From the NCBI GenBank assembly GCA_051453625.1, contig JBOZIK010000001.1:142151687-142215686 (forward strand): a DNA stretch of 64,000 bases, read 5' to 3'. This document shows positions 45,849 to 59,425 of the stretch, in pieces. The stretch comes from Welwitschia mirabilis. Lineage: Eukaryota > Gnetophyta > Gnetopsida > Welwitschiales. The stretch's first letter is position 1. Every line of letters starts with the position of its first letter. The position numbers and the translations under genes were made by a program. Below the pieces are notes generated by a model. The model searched no databases. It saw nothing but the letters and a program-made list of their open reading frames with translations, and was not told the origin of the DNA.

Positions 45849-47012
45849 CTACATATTATGAGATTAAAAAGGTTTGATTATTAATTTTCCAGTATTCTTT
45901 AAGTCTCCCAAGTAGCTTTCTCGAGACTATGGTTGATCCAATCATATAAAGGAAAGATGTACAAAACCCACCTAAGCAGTAACTATCTTCAACCATGTCC
46001 TTGTAAAAAGGGACCAATACGTTCACCTTATAATGCTATCCCACTTTTCGTAAATCAAGAGTAGGTGCTGGTGAAGGTGGACAATATTGCTTTCACTCTA
46101 TCTTTACTTAATGAATATTCCTCTTTACTTGAGGGATATTTATATTTTAGTTCATTAATCCAATATTATGTTTAACTTCACTATAATTGATCAATTGGGT
46201 TTTCACTGAATATGAGATCTTAATGCATGAGAGGTATCTATAATGTACTTTTTACAAATATTTACCTGAAAAACATTATGTATGTGCAATAGATAGGAAG
46301 GTGAAAAAATCTTGTATGCCATCAATCTAATACATTCTAGTATCTCACATGGTTTAATAAATCTAAGATATAATTTTGATCTTTTAACTTCTTACACTAN
46401 NNNNNNNNNNNNNNNNNNNNNNNNNNNNNNNNNNNNNNNNNNNNNNNNNNNNNNNNNNNNCTACATATTATGAGATCAAAAAGGTTTGATTATTAATTTT
46501 CTAGTATTTTTTATGTCTCTCAAGTAGCTTTCTTACGACTATGGTTGATTCAATCATATAAAGAAGAGGCATACAAAACCCACCTAAGTAGTAACTATCT
46601 TCGACTGTGTCCTCATAAAAGGGGACCAATATGTTCACCTTATAATGCTATCCCACTTCTCATAAACTAAGAGCAGGTGCTAGTGAAGGTGGATAATACT
46701 ACTTTCACTTTATCTTTACTTAATGGATATTCCTCTTTATGTGAGGGATATTTATATTTTAGTTCATTAGTCCAATATTATGTTTGACTTCACTATAAAT
46801 GATCAATCGAATTTCCACTGAATATGAGACCTTAATGTATGAGAGGTATCTATAATGTACTTTTTAAAAATATTAACCTAAAAAACATTATGCATGTGCA
46901 AAAGGTAGGAAGGTGAAAAAATCTTGTATGCCATCAACGTAATACATTCTAGTATCTCACATTATTTAACAAATCTAGGATATAATTTTGATCTTTTAAC
47001 TTCTTACACTAC
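45849..47012. repeat. Gap-flanking direct repeat 8 (46400-46460, 61 N)
   Basis: 45849-46399 is repeated at 46461-47012 within Gypsy D. The only repeated-flank gap that is not 100 N. Confidence 0.9.
46461..47003 (-). pseudogene. Gypsy D integrase C-terminus, copy adjoining the core
   Basis: Frames with CEILECITLMAYKI, HMHNVF-stop-VNIFKKYI, NINIPHIKRN, matching GPFEILERIGxVAYRLALP, VHxVFHVSxLRKY. The same segment occurs at 45849-46399 beyond a 61-N gap. There it runs on to YDWINHSLEKATWET (about 45900-45945), the end of the Tekay polyprotein. Confidence 0.75.
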
Positions 47013-47900
47013 TATTTTTTGGGATGACACTCTAATGAATACATGATTATCTACTTCAAAATTAAGATCTCTTCTTTGATGATCAACATATGTATTTTGT
47101 CTATGTACTACTTCTTTTAGTCTATTCTTAATGGTTCTCATTTTATTTTCCATTTTGTATAAAATTTTTGGGTTGATGTTTAATCTTTCCTTAATTTTTA
47201 TCCATGTAGTAGGTGCTCTACATTTTGTTCTATATAAATCTTTGAATGAAGCCATTAAAATTAAAATTTAATAGCTATTATTATATGTAAATTCAAATAA
47301 TAATAGGCATTATTTCTAACTCTTATGCTTATTTAGAACACATACTTTAGAAATATCTTCTAAAATTTACTTAATCCTTTCTACTCGACCGCCTATTTAA
47401 GAATGAAATGTAATGCTTATATTTAAATTTATGCTTAAATCTAATTATAATTATTGATAAGATTTAGAAATAGATTTTGGATCTCTATCAAAGATAATTA
47501 CTAAGAGCACATCATGTAAATGATCAACACTCTAAATATAAAATTTAACAATATTCTTAATACCATAATTAGAATTCATTAGAATGAAGTATGCTAATGT
47601 AGTCACTTAATTAATTATAACTATGATTGAGTAGTTACCTCTTTTAGTTTTTTAAAGTCCTAAGAAAAAATAATATAAATAACATTCCATTTATATTCTA
47701 GAACATCATGAGAATATATTAATTTAATTAGACTCTTATGTTGTGCCTTGACTTGTCAATAATTTAGATGCTTTGATAAAATATTTGCTATATCTTTATT
47801 CATCTATTGCCATAAAATTTTTATTTCATATTTTAGTACATTTTAATTTTTCTATAATGATCTAATATTGATGGATTTTGAAATTTAAACATTATCTTAT
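47004..47900 (-). pseudogene. Gypsy D integrase core and C-terminal start
   Basis: From 47870 down: YSHDVLEYKWNVIYIIF, KLKEVTTQS, then DRDPKSISKSYQ (second catalytic Asp region near 47490), ITFHS-stop-IGGRVERIK (PQTDGQSERT, with catalytic Glu present near 47385), LLFEFTYNNSY. The open frame 47004-47255 is MASFKDLYRTKCRAPTTW, RQNTYVDHQRRDLNFEV. Partly repeated at 48992-49720. Confidence 0.85.
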
Positions 47901-50760
47901 GTTTGATCTCATCCATATTAAGAACTAAAAACATTCCCTTGAATCTATTAATATCATTTGAATTCATATTAAAATTTTTTAAATCCATTGATGTTTCTAA
48001 TTTTTCCTTTATCTTTTAATAACATCTTTACTTTAATCCTTTGAAGTAGGTATTGGACTTTGAATTTTCATAATTTCTTTGAGATGATTATATCAACTAA
48101 GGACATCTACAAATTTATTTCTTTTATCTATCATAGCATAAAATTTCAAGATCAAAATCATAAAGAAATTTCATCAATAATCTTATCCTAAGGTTTACGT
48201 TAGTTGAGTAAAATTGTATTATTATTTATTCAAATTTGGAATTTAAACACCATAGAGATCATGCTTTTATAACTTTAAAGAAAATGTTACTGTGGCGAAA
48301 TCAAGATCATGGCTATGATAATTTTTCTTATGTGTTTTACATTGTTTTGATCCATAAATTATTAAATCTTATCTAAGAACAGATTTGTGACATACTTCAA
48401 ATATATGAGTAATAGCATTGCTAAAATTAAAGCACTAGTTAGGAGAACTTTAAGATGAACAAAGAATTACTAACATTTTTTTCTTTATTAAAGGTCTTTA
48501 TTTTTCCTTAGAAGACTTATTAAGGGAGAACTTATCTTAGAGGAGTTAACGTAAATCAACTATGGTACTTAGCAAATCCAAGGAATCTCCTAATCTTAGT
48601 AATATTTAGAGTTACTTATCATTCTATGATTATTTAACTTTATTTATGTTAATTGAAATACCGTCCTAAGATGCCACATAACTTAAAAACTTGATTGATT
48701 TCTTCCAAAAGGAAAATTTTTTCATGTTAGTATGTAATTAATGATTCCTTAAAATCTGTAATACTATCACTAAGTATATCCTACCTTTTTCATAGTATTT
48801 AGAATAAATAAAAATATAATCAATAAATAAAATTATAAATAAATCAAAATTTAGCTAGAAGATGTGATTCACTAGACTTAAGAATACTATANNNNNNNNN
48901 NNNNNNNNNNNNNNNNNNNNNNNNNNNNNNNNNNNNNNNNNNNNNNNNNNNNNNNNNNNNNNNNNNNNNNNNNNNNNNNNNNNNNNNNNNNAATTTTTGG
49001 GTTTATTTTAATCTTTCCTTAATTTTTATCCATGTAGTAGATGATCTACATCTTGTTCTATATAAAGCTTTGAATGGAGCCATCTAAATTAAAATTTAAT
49101 AGCTATTATTATATGTAAATTCAAATAATAATTGGTATTCTTTCTAACTCTTATGCTCATTTAGAACACATACTTTAGAAATATCTTCTAAAATTTATTT
49201 AATCCTTTCTACTTAACCATTTATTTAAGAATGAAATGTAATGATTATATTTAACTTTGTGCTTAAATCTAATTACAATTATTGTTAAAATTTAGAAATG
49301 GATTTTGGATCTCTATCAAAGATAATTACTAAGGGCTCAACATGTAAATGAATAACATTATAAATATAAAATTTAGCAATATTCTTAATACCATAATTAT
49401 GATTCATTAGGATGAAGTATGCTAATGTAGTCACTTAATTAATTATAACTATGATTGAGTAATTACCTATTTTAGTTTTTTAAAGTCCTATGGTAAAATC
49501 ATATAAATCACATTCCATTTATATTCTATAAGATCATGAGAATAGATTAATTTAATTGGATTCTTATGTTTTGCCTTACTTGTTAACAATTTAGATGCTT
49601 TGATATAAATTTTGCTATGTCTTTCTTTATCTATAGCCATAAAAGTTTTTGTTTCATATTTAAGTACATTTTAATTTTTCTATAATGATCTAATCTTAAT
49701 GGATTTTTAAATTTAGACATTATCTTATGTTTGATCTCATCCATATTAAGAACTAAAAACATTCCCTTGAATCTAGTAATATCATTTGAATTGATATCAA
49801 AAAATTTTAAATCCATTAATGTTTCTAACTTTTTCTTTAGTTTTTAATAATTTTCATCTTTGCTTTAATCCTTTAAAACAATAGTAGGTATTAGAATTTG
49901 AATTTTCATAATTTCTTTGAGATGATCATATCTACTAAGCGCATTTACAAATTTATTTCTTTTATCTATCATGGCACAAAATTTTAAGATCAAAATCATA
50001 AAGAAATTTCATTAATAATCTTATCCTAAGGTGTTTACATTAGTTGAGTAAAATTGTATTATGATTTATTGAAATTTGAAATTTAAACACCATAGAGATC
50101 ATGCTTTTATAACTTTAAAGAAAATATTACTATGGCTAAATTAAGATCATCACTCTGATAATTTTTCTTATGTGTTTTAAATTGTTTTGATCCATAAATT
50201 ATTAAATCTTATATAAGAACAGATTTATGACATTCTTCAAATATATGAATATAGACTAAAAAAGTCTTAGAATCATATAGCATTGCTAAAATTAAAGCAC
50301 TAGTTAGGAGAACTTTAAGATGATCAAAGGATTACTAACATTTTTTTCTTTATTAAAGGTCTTTATTTTTCCTTAGAAGACCTATTAAGGAAGAAGTTAT
50401 CTTATAAGAGAGGTAAATAAACTATGATACTTAGTAAGCCCAAGGAATCTCCTAATATTAGTAATATTTAGAGTTACTTATCATTTATGATTATTTCACT
50501 TTATTTAGATTAATTGACATACCCTCCTAAGATGCCACATAACCTAAAAACAACCTAAAAACTTGATTGATTTCTTCCAAAATAAAAATTTTGACATGTT
50601 AGTATGTAATTAATGATTCTTTAAAATTTGTAATACTATCATTAAGTATATCCTACTTTTTCCATAGGATTTAGAATAAATGAAACTATAATCAATAAAT
50701 ACAATTATAAAGAAATCAAAATTTAGCTAGAAGATGTGATTCAGAATACTTAAGAATACT
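47160..50760. repeat. Gap-flanking direct repeat 9 (48892-48991 N), about 1.7 kb
   Basis: 47160-48891 is repeated at 48992-50760 within Gypsy D, with small indels. Confidence 0.9.
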
Positions 50761-51060
50761 ATAGAAGGATTAGTTAAATCAAAAAATATGACAATGAACT
50801 TATAGTATCCATAGTGGCTTCTAAAATCTATTTTGTAAATGTCTTCTTTTCTAAGTTGAATATTATGGTATTTAGATGTTAAATACTTTTGAAAATGGCT
50901 TATCTTTCTTGAATTGGTATAACGATCATCTATTCTTAGTAGTGGATGTTTATTCTTAACACTAACTTTATTCAAATATCTATAATCAATGCATAACCTA
51001 AGTATTTAATCCTTTTTCTTTACAAAAAAAAAAAGGTACTCTTGATGGTGATAAAATAAA
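50400..51060 (-). pseudogene. Gypsy D reverse transcriptase, broken
   Basis: 51060-50975 gives LRLCIDYRYLNKVSVKNKH; the open frame 50727-50975 continues with PLLRIDD, DIYKIDFRSHYGYYKFIVI and FFDLTNPSIVF, the fingers and palm of Ty3-type RT. Further on are remnants of the catalytic IFIDDILVY block (with stops), QNFYFGRN and LGYVMS-stop-EGMSINLNK. Substrate is the element RNA. Confidence 0.8.
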
Positions 51061-51250
51061 ATGAATGAAAACTTTTTATAAATTTCATCATGCTAAATGT
51101 TTTATTCTTTAATTTCTATAAGAGGCATCCTTTATGATTCATTATAAATTAATTGATTTATTAAGCTAAAATTAATGAAAAACTTAACATATTAGAAAGG
51201 TAACATTCTTGGTAATTATTTTGTAAATACATTAAGATATTCTTGAATTA

Positions 51251-54130
51251 TTAGTATCCTTTATAATAATGTTTCTCCTTTTATTATAATAAGTAACTAA
51301 TTAAAGTAAAAAATTAATTTTTAAAATTATGATATTTTGGTTTGAGACTTGACAAAAAGAATTACATACTTAACATAATAATTTAACTTAAGGAAAATAA
51401 ATAAAGCATAAATAGTTTAAAAATTAAGCATAAATAAATCTCTTGGATTAAATTTCATCTATAATGAAAGTGTACTTGCATTAAACTAATGCAACTTGGC
51501 ATATAATCTTATAAAAATATTGTTTATTATTTTATCAAGTTTTCATTTTACATGATAAAAAATTTATTAATAAGTGACATTTATGTAATTATAACACATG
51601 ACATACAAGAAAATTTTTGAATTTCATCTATAAAAAAAGCTTAATTTTATGGGACAGAAACATAATTAAAAAAGAAATAATATTGGTAACTATATTTTGT
51701 TACTCTGAAGATCATTTATAACTCAAATGGATGATTAAAAGAGAAAGTAGTCAATCTAACTTAACTCATTATTATGTAAAAAAAATTTTTTGAAAAATTT
51801 TACTACTTGAGATAATGTAAAATTAATGCATATGAGTCATTAAAATATCTTATTCCATTTTATATTAATTGTAAAATAAGTTAGAATAAAAAGATAGCTC
51901 TTTGAAAACATGATTCTTAAAATTGCTAAAGTAAATCATTTGATTTTAATAATATTTTTACTAAGTCTTAATGCATTTGATTTTAGAAATAAATCTTAAC
52001 TAGGCTTGATATTAGTTATAAAGCTAATGTACATATAACATAGATTATAAATCAACTAGTCATTAATAAAAAATCATTAGATGAATGTTTATCCTATTAA
52101 AGAAAAACATAGTTAATCTTATGATTATTTGATTATAAGAAAGAAAGTAAAATTGAGAATAGAAATAAAGGAACCTAAGAAAATAGAATTAAATTTTTTT
52201 AGAACCATAAAGGTGATTAAAATATGTTATAACATAATTCTTAGAATTACAAATTCAATATCAAGTAAGATTAATTGTAAGTAATAGGAAAGAGACATTT
52301 ACACAAATCTACAAAAATATGACCAACCCTACTTTGACTAAGAATATTAAAAAACAAAATTTAATAAAATGGATTTTATATTATAAAATACTTAAAAATA
52401 CTAAAAACAATCAAATCTTAAGTTTTTTCAAAACATAAAAATAATAACTAAAACGTTTACTATGCAAAAAATTAAAAATTAAAATATCATAGAGACTATA
52501 ACTCAACTATACATAGTCAAAAATGGGATTAGAGGCTAAATTAGGATTTTAACTCCTTGTACATGAAAGTTTCTAATTAATATAGGAATCTCATGACTAA
52601 AGTTTAGATTAATTGGAGTTAAAAAAATATTTATGTCCAAAACAAGCAATAAAATCCATTACTCCTTTTAATTAAGAGAATAACAAAATGAAAAAAATAA
52701 ATTAATGTAATAATAAATATCTTGAATTTTTTAGTTAAGTAAATTACATATGTACATACTAAATGTATGCTATTTAAAAACTAAAAAAAGGAAAATCATC
52801 ATTCAATGCTTAAAAATAAGGATGAAATTATAAGAGAGTGGCTTTAGAAGAAATGAGAACATTGGAGAAAATAAAAGAGAAGAGGATTAAAACACATTCT
52901 TTCTTTGATATAGATTCACCAATCATGCAAAATCAAAGAATTCTAATAATACTATTAGCAATAAGTATGGAACATGCTATAGAAAGTCCAATTGAATTAT
53001 AAGAAATGCATGACAAAAATAAAAAAATCATGTAAACATAATCATAAATACATAAGGTAAAGGAACTTTTATTCTTATTAACTAAAATCAAGCCATTTTT
53101 ATTAGTATTTAATCCAAATACTTATAACATTTAATGGCTTATCATCCTTCTACACTATCTATTCATGTGTGTTGCAACACACTGCAATACCCTCTAAATG
53201 AAAGAAAATGAGAAAAATAGAGATGAAAAATGGATTTCAAAGGATGTGAGAGCATAAAAATGAATATTGGTTGATATAATAAATAAAAGTGAAGAATAGA
53301 AAAGGATTTCTAAGCTAATGTAGAAAGAAGATCAACTTGTAAAAAAAGAAACTAGAGATAAAAATGGTCAGAATTTCTTTTCTAAAAGAGAAAAAAATTA
53401 ATCATGAAAATTTATAAAATGACTTTGATAGCAAATGTTTGGTTTCAATTTTTGATTTGGCATTGAGTGAGGGTTTTATATAGATTTACTTGAATTGGTT
53501 TAAGGTGAGGTAGGTGTCATAACTTTTGATTTTTATGATGTGATTTATACTTATAACAGAGAAAGAATTACATGATGTTATAGTTATAAGATGCACTAGG
53601 AAATGGTATAGTTGCATCACAAGTAGTTATGCTAGTAGTACCCAACATGCTAAAATTAAATTTTCCTTAATAACATTTATTATAACTAATATTACATGAA
53701 AAAATTATATTTAACTTAGGAACAAATAAATTATAGCTCTCAAAACATAGATTTTTAATGTAATAATATCATGTTATGCTCTGATTTTTTCTAATGTTGT
53801 GCATGTAGTTTTAAAGTAAGTCAAAATTGTTACATTAGCAAGTTCATGAAATATGATGATGAAAAAAGGGCTATGAGTTATCTTTAGGCCTAACAAGTTT
53901 AAGAAGTTATTTATGCTTTGCATTTTTATCTTAGATGTTATCCTATTAATCATAGTCATTATAAGTTACCTTAAAATAAATCATAATGTATTTTTTTATG
54001 ATCATTAAATCCATGATACTTTTTCTCCTAAAAAGTACAAAAATACCTCTAGGTATAGTATTCTAGTTCTAAAATAATAAAAAATTATAAATGTTAATAC
54101 CTTTATTTATCAAAATTTTAAGTGGCATCA
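51251..54130. other. AT-rich stretch upstream of Gypsy D RT
   Basis: Should hold gag, protease and 5' LTR of Gypsy D, but no domain survives. A PBS-like ATCAGAGCATAAC on the minus strand (plus 53778-53789) suggests the LTR edge, and a minus-strand TGTGATGCCACTTAAAA at about 54131 could be an LTR start. Both are weak. Confidence 0.3.
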
Positions 54131-57100
54131 CACCCTGCATCTCGTCACCTTATTTGTCTCATAGAAGTGGTGATGATAAGAAGAATGAATATTGTTATTA
54201 ATTTAGATGTTTATTACATAGTGTGGTACTAGAGCTATTATTAGAATACCTAAAAATATTCATCATTTCACCTAGTGATGATGAGCTATATCCTTTACCT
54301 AGTTCTAGAGACAAATAATATAGATGTCTATAGCTTTATATAGGTGGTTACTAAAGGTTAATCCTATAAAATATTAAAAAAATGTAAAAAAATAGTAATC
54401 ATGATAGCATAATAATAGTTGTGATAAGAGAAAATGAGTATAATGTAGAGAAATTAGATATTTAAATCATTTATTCCTTATTTAAAAAAAGTAAAGTAAA
54501 CATTTTACTATTTTTATTTTTCACAATGTTAAAAAGATAGATAACATAAAGCATACTCAAAGTATCATATTATAGTATAGTTTTATAAAACGATCACATA
54601 GATTTCACATATGAAAAACATATAGTAGGATACATGAATATGATCAAGCATTACATACATAGAAATCATTAATAAAGGTGAAAGTTAAAAAAATGGTTTT
54701 ACTCCAACACTTTCATTTTTAGACTTTTTAAGGTCTAAATATTTAGCCCAAATAATTAAATAAAAACTAAATAAAAATAATTTTTATCTTATTAAATCCA
54801 CTACACTAATTTAATTTCTAGATTCTTTATTTATTAGCATATTATTATTTGAGATGAAATTCTTTACATTAGTGGTGGAAAATTATTGTGTTGAAATTAT
54901 TAATTTAAATAATTTACTTTTTAACTAATGTAATTCATAATATTATTTTTGTAGTCTTTTTTTTATTTAGTGATATATTTTTAGTGGATAATTAGTGGTT
55001 ATATAAATATTATTTTATTTTCTTTTATAGTTATTGCATTGAATGTACCAGGATTAGTAAATTTCCTTATTTTAATGCAAAAACTCTTATAATAGTTATA
55101 ATTGTTAAGTGCATTATGTTAGTTTATTTTAATATTTTATCTTAGTAGTACATGCTAAATCAATACCTATAATTATGATGTTACATTTTCATTTATTATT
55201 TGTTAAAATGTATTCATTATAAAAAAATATTTATATGTGGTAAAATCTTATCTTAATGTTTCTATTAAAATTACTTATAAAATGTCTCATTTGATTAGAT
55301 AAATTAATGTAATTGCTATTTAGTTTTTTTCCCTTAATAGCTGTAACTAATGGTATGTTTTTAAAATTTATCCATATTGAATGGCTTATTTGAGTTACTA
55401 ATGATTCTTTATCTTTTCTAAAAATAGTGGGACATCATGTAAGTAAGGTTTATCTACTTATTTTGAAAAATGCTAAGAACTTTTAGACTATGTAACTTAT
55501 TTATTGATGATGGAGGAATCTTTTTCATAAATATTAATTATTCATTATTGGTAAAATAATTTTAGCATGTTGGATATTTACTATTATTATGATAAAATAT
55601 CAAATGTATCTAATGGCTAAGAAAAGTAATGATTAAGGGTTTGAGAATCATAACTATTCTTCCCAAGATAGTAGTGGCTTATGTATCCCTTAATATCCTT
55701 TATTCCATTTCTTCTTCTCATTATAAATAGGATTTCCTTTTCTTTAGTCTTATTCTTTGGAAAAACTTATAGTCTTAGATTTTAATGACCCTGCACCTTA
55801 AAGATCTAGATACTTTTACGTCTATGGAGTCTTGGAGTTTATGAAGTTTGGGCATAGTAACCTCTAGTATTGGAAACCGTCCTGTCAAATTTTAAATATG
55901 GTCCTAAGTCCTTACATCCTTATATGGTCCAAAGAAATTCCTATTTTCTTCTTAAATTTTATGATTTCTTAAATTTCTTGTAAACTTTTAAAAATATCTT
56001 GTATATCTTTAATTGGTTTAAAATCTTTCTATGAGTATTTATATGTTTAAAGATTATTCTTGTATGAATCTTGTTTCTTGTGAAGTTGAAAAATTCTAAA
56101 ATATTAAATTATTTTGTGAAAATTATTGATGCTTGAGAAGTAAATCTTGTCATTTATTATAACATCCATTGAAACTTCAAATATTCTTATAGAAATGAGA
56201 GTTTCACAAATCACCAAATGAGGTTATGGAGTATCAAAATCCATAGATCAATAAATAAGACAGTGGAATTAATAAATCCATGGATGACTAAATCAGGTGA
56301 TGGAAAAATAAAAATAAAATCCTATATCATTAAATGATTCAATAGTAATATAAAAATAAAACCCTAGATTTCTAAATGTGTCAGTGGAAATGATGATTCA
56401 TAGATCATCAAGTGAGGTAGTGGACAAATAAAATTAAAACCATAGATCGCCAAATGAGATAGTTGGTAAATCATATGATAAAACCATTTAATATTATCCC
56501 ATTTTCCATGAAATCTAATTCTTGATTTTTTTCTTTTTTATTGTAGTCTTATCTTAATCTATATCTTGGGATTCTTCTTACCTTAATTTTTACCTTATCA
56601 AGGCCATACTAGGAACTATGATGATTTATGATTCTCACTTCATAATGTTTTGTGTTAAACCAAATGATTAATAAGAGCATAGTAAAAGCTAATATATCTT
56701 ACCAAGGTGAGCACTTAAAAATGAAATATTTATTATCTACCTTCTTGTACTTGAAAAATATTAATTAAAGTGAATTTTTTAACTATTATAACTTATGATC
56801 TTATTATATCATATGGTTAAATTTTTATTTCTAAAAATTCATTATAATTTATTTCTATTATACTTGTAAACATTATAGCCTTAATATATCAAATTATTGT
56901 ATTTCTTAAAATTCTAGTTTTACTTTTAATTTTAGAAGGCTCATAGCTGTAGCTTTAGTTGAAATTTAGTTTAATAANNNNNNNNNNNNNNNNNNNNNNN
57001 NNNNNNNNNNNNNNNNNNNNNNNNNNNNNNNNNNNNNNNNNNNNNNNNNNNNNNNNNNNNNNNNNNNNNNNNNNNNNTTGTTTTAAAATATTTCTATGAA

Positions 57101-58540
57101 TATTTTGCTATATGTTTAAAGATTATTCTTGTATAAATATTATTTCTTATGAAGTTGAAAAATTCTAAAATATTAAATTATTTTGTAAAAATTCTTGATG
57201 CTTAAGAAGTAAATCTATGAAAGTAAATCTTACCTTTATTGTAACATCCATTGAAACTCCAAATATTCTTATAAAAATGAGAGTTTCACAGATCACCCAA
57301 TGAGGTAATGGAATATCAAAATCCATAAATCAATAAATAAGACAGTGGAATTAATAAATCCATGGATGACTAAATGAGGTAGTGAAAAAATAAAAATAAA
57401 ATCCTATATCATTTAATTATTTAATATTAATATAAAAATAAAAACCTAGATTTCTAAATGAGTTAGTGGAAATGATAATTCATAGATCATCAAGTGAGGT
57501 AGTGGACAAATAAAATTAAAACCATAGATCACCAAATGAGACAATTGGTAAATAATATGATAAAACCATATAATATTACCTCATTTTTCATGAAATATAA
57601 TTCTTGATTTTTTTTACTTTTTATTCTAGTCTTATTTTAATCTATATCTTGGGATTCTTGTTACCTTAATTTTTATCTTACCAAGGCCATACTAGGAACT
57701 ATGATGTTTTATGATTCTCACTTCATACTCTTTTGTGTTAAATAAATGATTAATAAGAGCATAGTAAAAGCTAATATATCTTATTAAGGAGGGCATATGA
57801 AAATAAAATATTTATTATCTACCTTGTGCTTGAAAAATATTAATTAGAGTGAATTTTTTTTAACTATTGTAACTTATGATCTCATTATATCACATGGTTA
57901 ACTTTTTATTTCTAAAAGTTCATTGTAACTTATTTTTATTATACTTGTAAATATTATAGCCTTAAGATATCAAATTATTTTATTTCTTAAAATTTTAGTT
58001 TTTGTTTTAATTTTAAAAGGCTCATAGTTGTAGCTTTAGTTGAAATTCAATTTAATAAATTTTAGCTATCATGTATTTCTTTTCTATTGTAAATATACAT
58101 TTCTTATAGTAATCAACCTTCTTTGTATCATATTTCTATTAAATTTAGTAATAATATATGTAGTTCAGTCCTTTATTTATAGATCTTATTATTCCATTAT
58201 TGTTTTTTAAAATATTACATATTGTTGAATACGTTCATGGCTAACCTTTCAATTCCTTAAGCTAATTCTTTTCTTCTACTCTACTAATTCTCATGGTTAG
58301 GCTATTAACTTTTAATATTATTATGTTGGATCTATGTTTTTTCTTAAAACTTAATACCACTTTATATTACTAGCTAATATTTTATTTGTTAAGATCTAAG
58401 CTTAATTTATATTATTTTAATGTTATACTTTTATGATTAGAACCCCTTTTCATTATAAATTAACTTAAGTACTTTAATATCTTTTAGCTCATCTCAACAT
58501 CTTAAAAGATAGAGTCGTTCAAAGTAAATAGGTGAAAAAT
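54131..58540. other. AT-rich stretch, probable plus-strand Gypsy LTR
   Basis: No coding. The stretch from TGTAACATCCATTG (57239, repeated earlier at about 56157) to the PBS at 58664 has the ends of a Tekay-type LTR. A TATA-like TTATAAATAGG is at about 55719. The join at 56978-57077 repeats about 1 kb. Confidence 0.35.
56013..58060. repeat. Gap-flanking direct repeat 10 (56978-57077 N), about 1 kb
   Basis: 56013-56977 is repeated at 57078-58060. Confidence 0.9.
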
Positions 58541-58544
58541 GTAG

Positions 58545-58680
58545 ACTTAACATTTTGGTATTAAATCAATATTTTAACTTTTTGGGTGAAAATATGAACT
58601 TTACATTTTGGTATCAAAGAAACATTTAAATTTTTTTGCTAAAAATTATGGATGTTACCTTTTGGGTATGAGAGCCTAGG
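58545..58680 (+). repeat. Triplicated LTR-end/PBS unit, 53-54 bp period
   Basis: Three related blocks: TTAACATTTTGGTATTAAA (from 58547), TTTACATTTTGGTATCAAAG (from 58600) and GTTACCTTTTGGGTATGAGAGCC (from 58654). The last is followed by TAGGTTGTGATTC, as in Tekay-type Gypsy elements. Each resembles an LTR end (TTACA) plus initiator-Met PBS (TGGTATCAGAGC). The homologous copy at 59350-59425 has only two blocks. Confidence 0.7.
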
Positions 58681-59349
58681 TTGTGATTCGGTTGGGTATA
58701 ATTGCTATTAAGTTGTTATAAATTTATTAAAAAAATAAATTTATATTCTTGAGAGCATATATAAAGTTTGAAGGATCCTTTATTTTTAGATTCAGTGAAA
58801 TTTCCAAAAGGAATATTAGGAAGATCAAAAACAATGTAATAAAGAGGATGTTCTATTTTAATTTCTTACTCTGATAATCAGTGATGATGATAAAAAATAA
58901 GAACATACACATTATAGTAAAGAATTATAAGAAGAAATTTCATTTTTATTTTTTTACTTTACTAAGGAATAACTATAGTTTATTTACTCATGCATTGTGG
59001 TGGTCTAGTTAAACTTACAAAAACATNNNNNNNNNNNNNNNNNNNNNNNNNNNNNNNNNNNNNNNNNNNNNNNNNNNNNNNNNNNNNNNNNNNNNNNNNN
59101 NNNNNNNNNNNNNNNNNNNNNNNNNNTATGTTGGATCTATGCTGTCTATTAAAACTTAATACCAATTTATATTACTAGTTAATATTTTATTTGTTAAGAT
59201 CTAAGATTAATTTATATTATTTTAATGTTATACTTTTATGCTTAAAACCCCTTTTCATTATAAATTAGCTTAAGTACTTTAATATCTTTTACCTCATCTC
59301 TACACATTAATAGAAATAGTCATTCCAAGTAAATAGGTGAAAAATGTAG

Positions 59350-59425
59350 ACTTTACATTTTGGTATCAAAGAAACATTTAAATTTTTTTAGTAAAAATTA
59401 TGGATGTTACCTTTTGAGTATGAGA
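59350..59425 (+). repeat. Two-unit version of the LTR-end/PBS repeat
   Basis: TTTACATTTTGGTATCAAAG (59353) and GTTACCTTTTGAGTATGAGAG (59405), spaced 53 bases. It belongs to the repeated copy 59127-59777. Confidence 0.7.

Larger units (their letters stand above)
45830..51250 (-). mobile_element. Gypsy D (chromovirus Tekay/Del-like), coding region
   Basis: Minus-strand order RT (about 51060-50300), then integrase (about 48900-45830), typical Ty3/Gypsy. Wording of RT and integrase is close to plant Tekay/Del elements, including the LEKATWET end. Two joins (46400, 48892) repeat parts of it. Gag and protease, expected at 51.2-53.7 kb, are not recognisable. Very AT-rich with stops throughout. Confidence 0.8.

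Noticed and set aside
53774-53959. Possible gag ORF of Gypsy D
   Set aside because: No gag motif; overlaps the presumed LTR edge; composition is random AT-rich.
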